Assembly: GCA_910578185.1 (NCBI GenBank)
Contig: CAJTPN010000006.1
Coordinates: forward strand, 2,111-66,110
Direction of reading: 5' to 3'
DNA length: 64,000 nucleotides
DNA from: an uncultured Acetatifactor sp.
GTDB lineage: Bacteria; Bacillota; Clostridia; Lachnospirales; Lachnospiraceae
The notes beneath the pieces were generated by a model, which saw only the letters and a list, made by a program, of their open reading frames with translations, made no database searches and had not been told where the DNA came from. This document shows, piece by piece, positions 1-7,497 of the stretch (the stretch's first letter is position 1; every line of letters starts with the position of its first letter). The translations under genes were made by a program, and so were the position numbers.

Positions 1-120
1 TGCCGCCAGCCTGCCTGGCCCGGCAATTCGAAGCGTGCTGCGATCCACAAGGATTAAGAGATACAGGTTCATAATAAAATTAAGGAAAAACAAACTGTCA
101 ATATATAGCTCATAGTGCAT
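1..120 (-). CDS. spoIIGA: SpoIIGA, sporulation sigma-E factor-processing peptidase (N-terminal part, cut by window edge)
   Basis: Forty codons are open from an ATG at 120 to the left edge. They begin MHYELYIDSLFFLNF and continue with a hydrophobic stretch (IMNLYLLILV), matching the start of SpoIIGA, a polytopic membrane aspartic protease that activates pro-sigma-E in the mother cell. A Shine-Dalgarno AAAGGATG lies 6 nt before the ATG. It follows ftsZ, as spoIIG follows ftsZ in many Firmicutes, but is separated from it by a terminator and has its own promoter. The catalytic Asp region is outside the window. Identity rests on the N-terminus and context. Confidence 0.8.
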   Translation of the reverse strand, partial: MHYELYIDSLFFLNFIMNLYLLILVDRSTLRIAGPGRLAA

Positions 121-142
121 TGGCATCATCCTTTTCATAATT

Positions 143-207
143 ATTATAAAGGGATATGACTTAAGAATTTGTCAAATAGAGGGTAGATTTACAAGAAATT
201 TTCGACA
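143..207 (-). promoter_or_regulatory. spoIIGA promoter with 21-nt spacer and 0A-box
   Basis: On the minus strand a perfect -35 TTGACA (175-170) and a perfect -10 TATAAT (148-143) are separated by 21 nt, too far for normal sigma-A use. An exact 0A-box TGTCGAA lies at 207-201, and a one-mismatch box TGTCAAA (170-176, opposite strand) overlaps the -35. The B. subtilis spoIIG promoter is known for an unusually long spacer bridged by phosphorylated Spo0A. The same logic is inferred here. Confidence 0.65.
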
Positions 208-236
208 AAAAGAGCCGGACTGTTTAAGCCCGACTC
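207..236 (-). terminator. Rho-independent terminator after ftsZ
   Basis: The RNA of the minus strand forms GAGTCGGGC / GTCCGGCTC (two G-U pairs, 7-nt loop) followed by TTTTT, 15 nt after the ftsZ stop. The T-run touches the 0A-box of the spoIIGA promoter, so terminator and activator site are packed together. Confidence 0.75.
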
Positions 237-250
237 CTTCAAAGTTAATA

Positions 251-1423
251 TTATTTTTTTTGCTGCAGGAAATCCGGTATTTTTAAGGTCTTTTCCGGAA
301 CAGAGCTGCGAACGGACACCGGTTTCTGAATATTCTGCAGCGGCGCCTGCTGTTCCGGCCCTGTGGGAACCGGATTCTGCTGCACATTCAACCCCTTCAG
401 AGAAGGGGGAACATTGGAACTTCTGTACGCAGAACCAACGCCAAGCCTGGACTGAAGCAGATTGGTATTCACCGATTCGTCCAGTCCGGTGGCAATCACC
501 GTAACCGTACAACTGTCCGTCTTGGATTCATCATACATTGCACCAAAGATAATATTGATATCGTCTCCCGTGAGCTGCTGGATATAATCGGCCGCATCGC
601 TGGCGTCCGGGAGGGTAATATCTCCCGACACGTTCAATATGACATCCGTCGCCCCGGTGATGGTGGTTTCAAGCAGCGGACTCTCCACAGCCATCTTCAC
701 GGCTGCCAGTGCCTTATCGTCTCCCTTGCCCTCACCGATACCAATATGAGCAATCCCCTTGTCCTTCATAACTGTCTGGATATCCGCAAAGTCCAGGTTA
801 ATGATGGCAGGCAGATTAATTAAATCCGTTATCCCCTGAACCGCCTGTTGAAGCACTTCATCTGCTTTCTTAAGCGCTTCCGGCATGGTAGTGCGCCTGT
901 CCACGATCTCTAACAGCTTGTCATTGGGGATCACGATCAATGTATCCACATTTTCCTTGATACGTTCAATACCTCCCAGCGCATTGGACATCCGGGTTCT
1001 CGCCTCAAAACGAAAAGGTTTCGTCACCACTCCTACGGTAAGAATGCCCATCTCTTTGGCGAGTTTTGCAACCACAGGTGCGGCTCCGGTTCCCGTACCG
1101 CCGCCCATTCCGCAGGTGACAAATACCATGTCGGCTCCCTTTATCGCTGCGGCAATCTCTTCCGCACTCTCTTCCGCGGCTTTCTCGCCAATCTCAGGCT
1201 TTGCACCGGCTCCCAGCCCCTTTGTCAGCTTCTCACCGATCTGCAGCAGTTTTGGTGCCTTACAGAGCTGCAACGCCTGCTTGTCCGTATTTACTCCAAT
1301 AAAGTCTACGCCGTCAATTTGTTCATCTATCATTCTATTTACAGCATTATTACCCGCGCCGCCCACACCGACTACAATGATTCTGGCAGCGGATTCAGCA
1401 TCGTTTGTCTTGATCTCCAGCAA
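251..1423 (-). CDS. ftsZ: Cell division protein FtsZ
   Basis: Tubulin-like GTPase that polymerises into the Z-ring at midcell and recruits the divisome. The Rossmann-type start RIIVVGVGGAGNNAVNRM, the tubulin signature GGGTGTG (about residue 107), the T7-loop region (INLDFADIQTV) and the C-terminal tail peptide LKIPDFLQ are all visible; length (390 aa) is normal. The start is taken as TTG at 1423 (MLEIKTN...) because an AAGGAGG Shine-Dalgarno sits 7 nt before it. An in-frame GTG at 1447 would add eight residues but has a poorer site. It has its own promoter and terminator, so it can be expressed apart from the division cluster upstream. Confidence 0.97.
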   Translation of the reverse strand: MLEIKTNDAESAARIIVVGVGGAGNNAVNRMIDEQIDGVDFIGVNTDKQALQLCKAPKLLQIGEKLTKGLGAGAKPEIGEKAAEESAEEIAAAIKGADMVFVTCGMGGGTGTGAAPVVAKLAKEMGILTVGVVTKPFRFEARTRMSNALGGIERIKENVDTLIVIPNDKLLEIVDRRTTMPEALKKADEVLQQAVQGITDLINLPAIINLDFADIQTVMKDKGIAHIGIGEGKGDDKALAAVKMAVESPLLETTITGATDVILNVSGDITLPDASDAADYIQQLTGDDINIIFGAMYDESKTDSCTVTVIATGLDESVNTNLLQSRLGVGSAYRSSNVPPSLKGLNVQQNPVPTGPEQQAPLQNIQKPVSVRSSVPEKTLKIPDFLQQKK

Positions 1424-1464
1424 AGGTATCTCCTCCTTCTCTTCCACTTCACTCCATATCTACT

Positions 1465-1493
1465 ATCATATAATTTTTTTGGGATTTTAGCAA
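1465..1493 (-). promoter_or_regulatory. ftsZ promoter
   Basis: -35 TTGCTA (1493-1488), 17-nt spacer, -10 TATGAT (1470-1465) on the minus strand, about 40 nt before the TTG start of ftsZ. It allows ftsZ expression independent of the mraZ promoter 12 kb upstream. Confidence 0.6.
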
Positions 1494-1544
1494 CTATTTT
1501 CTAAAAAAAATATGGATACTGCGCAACTATTCGTAATGCGGCTC

Positions 1545-1590
1545 CGAAAAGTCAGCAATCACAGTGCCTCCAGGGACACATTGCTTTTCG
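1545..1590. other. Long imperfect inverted repeat between divIB and ftsZ
   Basis: CGAAAAG...CAAT.GTG pairs with CAC..ATTG....CTTTTCG around a 10-nt loop, making a hairpin of about 14 bp with bulges in the divIB-ftsZ gap. No T-run follows on the minus strand, so it is not a convincing terminator. It may be an RNA processing or stability element at the junction. Function unknown. Confidence 0.45.
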
Positions 1591-1612
1591 ATTTTGCATA
1601 ACTTATGGTCCG

Positions 1613-2338
1613 TCATTCCGGTTTGAACGTATATTTACCGCTATCTTCATCATATGTCTGCATCTGAAGCGTACCGCTCTTCCCCGCAAGCTGCTGCAGG
1701 AATTCCGGAAGCAGCATCAGCTTGTCCTCCAATGTGGACGCATCTCTTCCCAAGGATACCTTGACATCGTCAAAAAACACCGTAATCTCTCCGGCCTTAT
1801 TAAAGTAAATTTTATCCGCCACCAGACCGTATTTGTTCAATAACTTGGTAATATTTAAAATGCTTCCGAAAACATCCCGATTTTCTACGGGAAGCGTCTT
1901 GCCAACTACCACATGATCAAACTCCAGTCCGGTCACCTGAGGAACACCCACGGTTCTGGTGCCGGAACTTTCCACCACACATCCGTCCTTGTCAAAATAT
2001 ACATAGGTATCCAGATATTTGACACACCCTGTCAAGGTTTTCTCGTATACAATGATCTTGATGGTATCCGCCGATAGAATGTTTACATCCAACACATCCA
2101 CAAAGGGAATTCCCTCTATCTCCCTGTCCTTGTATTTAAAAGACAGATAGAGGGAATTATCCCCCAGCACACCGTCCATAACCATGGCTTTGATCTCATC
2201 TTCCGTATAATGGACATTTCCTTCCACATAGACATTCTGAATGGTATAGGTTGTTTTGATATAGCCGCATACTCCCAGCGCTACCGCCAGTAAAATCACC
2301 GCCAATATACAGATACCTACTCTTTTGCTCTTATACAC
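1613..2338 (-). CDS. divIB: Division protein DivIB/FtsQ with POTRA domain
   Basis: Bitopic divisome protein of the FtsQ-DivIB-FtsL-DivIC subcomplex that licenses septal peptidoglycan synthesis. One N-terminal membrane segment (residues about 8-27) is followed by a POTRA-type segment (TIQNVYVEGNVHYTEDEI...) and a beta domain. At 241 aa it is of normal size. It starts with GTG at 2338, 8 nt inside the end of murA, so translation is probably coupled. Low sequence conservation is usual for the family; position between murA and ftsZ supports the call. Confidence 0.88.
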   Translation of the reverse strand: MYKSKRVGICILAVILLAVALGVCGYIKTTYTIQNVYVEGNVHYTEDEIKAMVMDGVLGDNSLYLSFKYKDREIEGIPFVDVLDVNILSADTIKIIVYEKTLTGCVKYLDTYVYFDKDGCVVESSGTRTVGVPQVTGLEFDHVVVGKTLPVENRDVFGSILNITKLLNKYGLVADKIYFNKAGEITVFFDDVKVSLGRDASTLEDKLMLLPEFLQQLAGKSGTLQMQTYDEDSGKYTFKPE

Positions 2339-3602
2339 TTGCCACCCGCGCTCCTAACTCTCTGAAATCTCTGCCAATATTTTCATATCCCCGGTAGATA
2401 TACTGACAGCCCTTCACCACCGTTTCCCCTTCCGCCATCAGTCCTGCCACCACCAGGGCCGCACCTCCCCGCAGTTCCCTTGCACACACTTCGGCGCCGT
2501 GAAGCGCTTCCACGCCCTGAACACAGACGCTGCGAGAATCTCCGATCCGGATTTTTGCATTCATTTTCTCCAGATCTTCCACAATGCGGAAACGATTTTC
2601 AAAAATTGTCTCCTTAATACAACTGCATCCGTTTCCCAATGTCTCCACAGCCAGCGCCACGGACTGCAAATCCGTAGGAAATCCCGGGTAGGGCGCAGTC
2701 TCAAGCTGTACCGGGTTTGGCCTCATCGGCGCCTGCACATAAATTCCTTCCGGCGAACAACACACCTGTCCCCCCATCTGCTTCGCCGCCTCTATCACCG
2801 CTCCCATCTCTTCTCTTGGCGCCTCCTCCAAAAGCACACTTCCCCCAATCCCGATACAGCCAAAGAGGTAAGTCCCTGCCACAATTCTGTCCGCAGGCAC
2901 GTTGAATTCACATCCCCGCAAACGTCTGCCGCCGCGAATCACCAGCCTGCCTTTTGCATTTTGCTCAATAACGGCACCACAGCATCGGAGATAACGACAC
3001 AGCGCCAATACTTCCGGTTCCAATGCCGCCCCTTCCAAAACAGTGTCGCCTTCCGCCATCACTCCTGCAAGTATCACATTCTCCGTGGCTCCCACAGAAG
3101 GAAACGGAAGACAAATCACGGCGCCGTGCAGGCCGGAAGCCTCAGCCCGAAGCCTGCCGTCTTTTTCCGTAAACCCAACGCCCATCTGTTCCAATGCAGA
3201 CAAATGCATATCTATGGGGCGGGCGCCTATCACGCAGCCCCCTGGATGTTCCATCACTACCTCGCCGCACCTGCCGATCAAAGCGCCCAGCAGGCACAGG
3301 GAGGAACGCATTCCTGTCACCGCCTCCTCCGCCATCTCGCACTTTCTCACACTGGATGAATCTATGACAATTCCATTTTCCTGCCAGTGTACGCCGCATC
3401 CCAAGCTTTTTAACAGGCTCACCATGGAATACACATCCGCTATCCTGGGACAATTTCTGATGACAGAGTTGTCCCCCGTAAGCAATGTGGCTGCCAGTAT
3501 CGGCAGCGAAGCATTCTTGGAGCCTTGAATCCGAACCTTTCCCTGCAGAGCTATTTTGCCCTGAATATGAATAGTATCCATAGAAACACCATCCGGTTTC
3601 AC
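2331..3602 (-). CDS. murA: UDP-N-acetylglucosamine 1-carboxyvinyltransferase
   Basis: First committed step of peptidoglycan precursor synthesis: transfer of enolpyruvate from PEP to UDP-GlcNAc in the cytosol. The substrate-binding Lys-Asn pair (GSKNASLPIL, residues 27-36) and the catalytic Cys in GGCVIGARP (C123, the residue alkylated by fosfomycin) are present, so the enzyme should be fosfomycin-sensitive in principle. 423 aa is the usual length. The start is GTG at 3602 or, perhaps better, ATG at 3581 (MDTIHIQGK), which matches the common N-terminus. It overlaps divIB at its 3' end. Confidence 0.95.
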   Translation of the reverse strand: MKPDGVSMDTIHIQGKIALQGKVRIQGSKNASLPILAATLLTGDNSVIRNCPRIADVYSMVSLLKSLGCGVHWQENGIVIDSSSVRKCEMAEEAVTGMRSSLCLLGALIGRCGEVVMEHPGGCVIGARPIDMHLSALEQMGVGFTEKDGRLRAEASGLHGAVICLPFPSVGATENVILAGVMAEGDTVLEGAALEPEVLALCRYLRCCGAVIEQNAKGRLVIRGGRRLRGCEFNVPADRIVAGTYLFGCIGIGGSVLLEEAPREEMGAVIEAAKQMGGQVCCSPEGIYVQAPMRPNPVQLETAPYPGFPTDLQSVALAVETLGNGCSCIKETIFENRFRIVEDLEKMNAKIRIGDSRSVCVQGVEALHGAEVCARELRGGAALVVAGLMAEGETVVKGCQYIYRGYENIGRDFRELGARVASV

Positions 3603-3761
3603 TATTTGACCTATTCTATCCTATGAAGAAAAAGCCGCTTATGTACCTTGTCCGTTATGATTCCGCCCTATATGGCCCACCACATGCCCATTGCCCCGCT
3701 TTGTCGTGAAGGTTACAATCTGACCTTTGGCGCCATAGAATCAAAAAGGACTTTGGGCGTT

Positions 3762-5000
3762 CTATAACTCTTTCAGTTGTATTCTCTTTGCCACGCTCAA
3801 AACCATTCCTATCTCTATCAGGAGGAACATCACCGAGGAACCTCCGTAACTGATAAACGGCAGCGATATTCCGGTGTTTGGTATGGTAGCCGTCACCACG
3901 GCAATATTCAGAATCGCCTGAATGATGATATGTCCCATGACGCCTACCACCAGCATGGCGCCGAACAAATCCGGAGCATTGTTGGCAATCACCATCATAC
4001 GCCACAACAGCATGATAAACATCAGAATGATCGCCACGGCGCCAAACAGGCCAAGTTCTTCACAGATAATGGAAAATATCATATCATTTTGGGCTTCCGG
4101 CAAAAAACTTAACTTTTGCATGCTCTGTCCCAGTCCCTTGCCGAAGATGCCGCCGCTGCCGATGGCGTACAAGCCCTGCAATGTTTGAAATCCCTTATCC
4201 GTGGGATCACTTTCCGGATCCAGCCAGGAAAGAATACGATTGCCTCGAAATGCAAATATTTCGCTTCCCGAGACCACCAGATAAACCACCAATGCCGCCG
4301 CCGCAAGCACTAACAGAGCCATAATGATGAACTTCTTGTAATCTGGACTTGCCACAAACACCATCAGTATGGAAATACCTATCACGATGATAGCGGAACT
4401 TAAATTCTTAGTGATAAGATATATCTCCAGTGCAATGGGCATGGGAAATGCCACCATCACAAGAAATCCCTTCATACTGCGGACAGCCTTCCCCATCTTG
4501 CATACCATTACCGCCAGAAAAAGGATCATCGCCACCTTTGCCACTTCCGCAGGCTGTATGTTATACTTGATACCCGGAATCTGGATCCAACGTCTGGCAC
4601 CGTGGGATTTCACTCCCAAAGGCGTCATTACTAACGGTATCATCCCGGCCGCCACAAAATATCCTATCAGATAGAATCTCTCCCAGAAATGATATGGAAT
4701 ATTGGCCACAATGATCATCAGTCCCAATCCTATAATAGCGGCAACCAGCTGCCTCTTCAGGTAATGTGCCGAATCTCCAAAATCGGTAAGCGCCGTATAC
4801 GAGCTTGCGGAATATATCATGACAAGCCCGAATCCCAGCAAAAACAACACGATAAACAGGAGGCTGTAATCAAAAAAGTATTCCGACTGTTCTTTTTTCT
4901 TTCGTTTTGGATTTCCTTGGGAATCCTTTCTTTCATGGGAGTTTTGCCGCCCCCTGGATTCACGCTTTCCCTGGAAATTTCTCACGCCATAAGCCTCCAT
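3762..5000 (-). CDS. ftsW: SEDS peptidoglycan polymerase FtsW/SpoVE
   Basis: Polytopic glycosyltransferase that polymerises lipid II at the septum together with a class B PBP. About ten hydrophobic segments follow a basic, hydrophilic N-terminus of about 40 residues. The SEDS signature is visible near residue 290 (GLGQSMQKLSFLPEAQND), with the Asp after the PEA motif conserved but Gln-Asn where His-Thr is frequent. The C-terminus carries TGISLPFISYGGSS. The family alone cannot separate vegetative FtsW from sporulation SpoVE. Its start ATG has AGGA 6 nt upstream. Confidence 0.92.
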   Translation of the reverse strand: MEAYGVRNFQGKRESRGRQNSHERKDSQGNPKRKKKEQSEYFFDYSLLFIVLFLLGFGLVMIYSASSYTALTDFGDSAHYLKRQLVAAIIGLGLMIIVANIPYHFWERFYLIGYFVAAGMIPLVMTPLGVKSHGARRWIQIPGIKYNIQPAEVAKVAMILFLAVMVCKMGKAVRSMKGFLVMVAFPMPIALEIYLITKNLSSAIIVIGISILMVFVASPDYKKFIIMALLVLAAAALVVYLVVSGSEIFAFRGNRILSWLDPESDPTDKGFQTLQGLYAIGSGGIFGKGLGQSMQKLSFLPEAQNDMIFSIICEELGLFGAVAIILMFIMLLWRMMVIANNAPDLFGAMLVVGVMGHIIIQAILNIAVVTATIPNTGISLPFISYGGSSVMFLLIEIGMVLSVAKRIQLKEL

Positions 5001-5015
5001 ACTTTTTCCTCATTT

Positions 5016-5087
5016 CTATTCCAGTTCCGTCCCTTTTCTACATCTTCCCTGTATGGGAACCCTGACGCTTCCGGTTCGGGACTGTTT
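5016..5087 (-). repeat. Intergenic hairpin element, copy 1 (murD-ftsW)
   Basis: In the minus-strand RNA, CA-GTCCC pairs with GGGAC, then comes a bulge GGAAC and TG closing the outer pairs, followed by GAATAG just before the ftsW ribosome site. Inside are CCG-AAC-CGG and TTCCC-ATACA-GGGAA hairpins. Copies at 27511-27597 and 57542-57647 keep the architecture and the GG[A/T]AC bulge but carry different, compensating stem bases. Confidence 0.6.
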
Positions 5088-5146
5088 ATGGATTCCGGTT
5101 TTGTCACGCGCCTTTGACGCATTGTTCACTATAATGACCAAACCTG

Positions 5147-6517
5147 TCAATCCGGCAGTTGACGGACATACTCCTTAAACTGTCTTCCTCTTTCTTCATA
5201 ATTGGAAAACATTCCCCAACTGGCACAGGCAGGCGACAAAAGCACCGCATCTCCCTTTTTCGCCAGCTTGGAGCAAAGTAAAAGACACTCCTGATAACTG
5301 TCTGCAAAACGAATCCTTTCATCCGGAAAGCCATGTTTCCTGGCACACGCGGCAATCTTTTCTCTGGTCTGGCCAATCAAAACAAGCCATTTTACCTTCC
5401 CGTCAAAACTTTCTATCCAGGCGTCAAATTCACTCTCCTTATCGTATCCGCCGCCGATTAAAACCGTGGGCCTGTTCATTGCGCGTATCCCCTGAATGGC
5501 TGCGTCAGGATTGGTTCCCTTGGAATCGTTATAATAGTCCACGCCTCCCTTAGAAGCCACAAATTCAATCCTGTGTTCCACGGCATGAAAATTTTTCACC
5601 ACGTCCAAAATGACTTTCATGGAGACCCCCATGCCCTCTGCAATGGCAATGGCAGCCATCACATTTTCTACATTGCACATCCCCACCAAATTCATATCTC
5701 TGTGAATATCAAGCAGTTCCTGTTCCCGTCCTCCCGCCGCTTTAACAATCTTATCTCCCTTGAGATAATACCCTTCTTCCAAGCTTCCTGCGGACGAGAA
5801 ATACACCGTCCTGGCCGGACACCTTGAACCAAAATCCCTGGTATATTTATCTTCGTAATTCAGCACGCAGATGTCTTCTTTTGTCTGGTTCCGGGCAATG
5901 GCTTCCTTGGCAGCCACATATGCCTCCATGGTATGATGCCGGTTGAGATGATCCGGCGTTATGTTCAAAATGGCCGAGACCCTGGGCGCAAAGTGTGATA
6001 TGGTCTCCAACTGAAAGGAACTGATCTCTCCCACCGTCACAGTTTCCGCCGTGGTTTTTTTGCACTCCTGAGTATATGGATTACCGATATTCCCTACTAC
6101 AAATACCTTATCCTCTCCCAGATGCGCCTTCATGATCTCACCTACCAGGGTGGTTGTGGTTGTTTTGCCATTGGTACCAGTAATGGCCGCAACTTTGCCC
6201 CTTTCCATGCGATAGCCAAGCTCGATCTCACCGATCACTTCCGCGCCCTTTTTCCGCAAAATCTCCACCAGCGGAATATCCACAGGCACACCGGGACTGA
6301 GTACCACCACTTGCGTCTCCTCCAAAACCTGCCCGGGCAGCTCCCCCACCATACAGGAGGCATTGCTGCTCTCGGGAAGCTTTGCACAAAGCTCCTCTAT
6401 TGTCATATTTTCCCTGCTGTCATACAGAGTTACCTCCGCGCCCATATGTTCCAAAAGACAAACGGCGCCAATTCCACTGATACCGGAACCGATGACAAGA
6501 CATTTCTTCCCTTTCAT
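5147..6517 (-). CDS. murD: UDP-N-acetylmuramoyl-L-alanine--D-glutamate ligase
   Basis: Adds D-Glu to UDP-MurNAc-L-Ala with ATP. Domains in order: N-terminal UDP-binding Rossmann fold (CLVIGSGISGIGAV), central ATPase with P-loop TGTNGKTTTT (about residue 115), NITPDHLNRH, and the C-terminal Mur ligase domain with NDSKGTNPDAA. The reading frame is open 96 nt further upstream, but ATG at 6517 (MKGKKCLV) matches the family start and has AAGGAG 10 nt before it, leaving 14 nt after the mraY stop. 456 aa. Confidence 0.95.
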   Translation of the reverse strand: MKGKKCLVIGSGISGIGAVCLLEHMGAEVTLYDSRENMTIEELCAKLPESSNASCMVGELPGQVLEETQVVVLSPGVPVDIPLVEILRKKGAEVIGEIELGYRMERGKVAAITGTNGKTTTTTLVGEIMKAHLGEDKVFVVGNIGNPYTQECKKTTAETVTVGEISSFQLETISHFAPRVSAILNITPDHLNRHHTMEAYVAAKEAIARNQTKEDICVLNYEDKYTRDFGSRCPARTVYFSSAGSLEEGYYLKGDKIVKAAGGREQELLDIHRDMNLVGMCNVENVMAAIAIAEGMGVSMKVILDVVKNFHAVEHRIEFVASKGGVDYYNDSKGTNPDAAIQGIRAMNRPTVLIGGGYDKESEFDAWIESFDGKVKWLVLIGQTREKIAACARKHGFPDERIRFADSYQECLLLCSKLAKKGDAVLLSPACASWGMFSNYEERGRQFKEYVRQLPD

Positions 6518-6531
6518 TTTTCCATTTCTCC

Positions 6532-7497
6532 TTACTTTAGCATAGACAGCGCCGCCAGGCACATCAGCGCCGTTATAATGGTAAACAATGCCGTAATCCG
6601 GGTCTCCGACCACCCGCAGAGCTCAAAGTGATGATGGAGCGGCGCCATTTTAAAAATACGCTTTCCCCCGCTGATTTTATAATAGCCTACCTGCAGAATC
6701 ACAGAAAGCACTTCCGCCAGGTAAATCACTCCCACAAAGGCTATGTACAAGGGCATCTGCAGCAGATACCCACACCCTGCCACAAAGCCTCCCAGTGCAA
6801 GGGAACCCGTATCCCCCATAAACACTTGGGCCGGATGCACATTAAAAAGCAAAAATCCCAGAAGCGCCCCCGCCACCGCACAGGCCACCGGCTCAATTCC
6901 GCCGGCCACACCTATGGCCGCAACGGAGAAGAACACCGCTATCATCAATGTAACGCTTCCAGCCAAGCCGTCCAACCCGTCCGTAAAGTTAGTCCCGTTT
7001 GCCGTACCCAGTATGACAAAGAATAAGACCGGCACATTCCATATGCCAAAATCAAGATATTTACCTGGAAGATACGGAATCCGCATTGCCAGACTCACAT
7101 CGGTATAATGGGTCAGGTACCAGGCAAATATTCCTGTGACGGCAAGCTGCCCCGCAAACTTCTGCCATGGCGTCAATCCCATGGAACGTCTGCATACCAC
7201 CTTGATATAATCATCCATCAGCCCTACCAGCCCAAATCCCACCGTCAGAAACAGCACAGGCGCTATCTTGGGATAATCCTTAATAAAGAGCAGGGAAGTA
7301 GCCACCACACTCAGTAAGATCAAAATGCCTCCCATGGTGGGAGTCCCCGTCTTCTTTAAGTGTGCCGCCGGACCGTCGTCCCTGACCATTTGACCACACT
7401 TCAGCCATCTCAGGAAAGGAATCAAAACAGGTCCCAGCAAGGCACTGATACCAAAAGAAACCATTACTGCCATCATGCTAATTTTGCTCATTCTCAT
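6532..7497 (-). CDS. mraY: Phospho-N-acetylmuramoyl-pentapeptide transferase
   Basis: Integral membrane enzyme that transfers phospho-MurNAc-pentapeptide to undecaprenyl phosphate to give lipid I. Ten hydrophobic segments, the N-terminal KKTGTPTMGG motif, the catalytic-loop Asp cluster (GLMDDYIK), NGTNFTDGLDGLA and the cytoplasmic MAPLHHHFE motif are all present. 321 aa is typical. The ATG at 7497 lies 20 nt inside the end of the upstream PBP gene, so the two are translationally coupled. Confidence 0.97.
   Translation of the reverse strand: MRMSKISMMAVMVSFGISALLGPVLIPFLRWLKCGQMVRDDGPAAHLKKTGTPTMGGILILLSVVATSLLFIKDYPKIAPVLFLTVGFGLVGLMDDYIKVVCRRSMGLTPWQKFAGQLAVTGIFAWYLTHYTDVSLAMRIPYLPGKYLDFGIWNVPVLFFVILGTANGTNFTDGLDGLAGSVTLMIAVFFSVAAIGVAGGIEPVACAVAGALLGFLLFNVHPAQVFMGDTGSLALGGFVAGCGYLLQMPLYIAFVGVIYLAEVLSVILQVGYYKISGGKRIFKMAPLHHHFELCGWSETRITALFTIITALMCLAALSMLK

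Noticed and set aside
885..1490. 201-codon + strand frame over ftsZ
   Set aside because: Antisense shadow of ftsZ; Ser/Pro-rich composition, no ribosome site, no domain.
2499..3359. 286-codon + strand frame over murA
   Set aside because: Antisense shadow; His/Arg-rich and without motifs, while murA is unambiguous.
6518..6613. 32-residue N-terminal extension of MurD
   Set aside because: Overlaps mraY, not family-like; ATG at 6517 has its own ribosome site.
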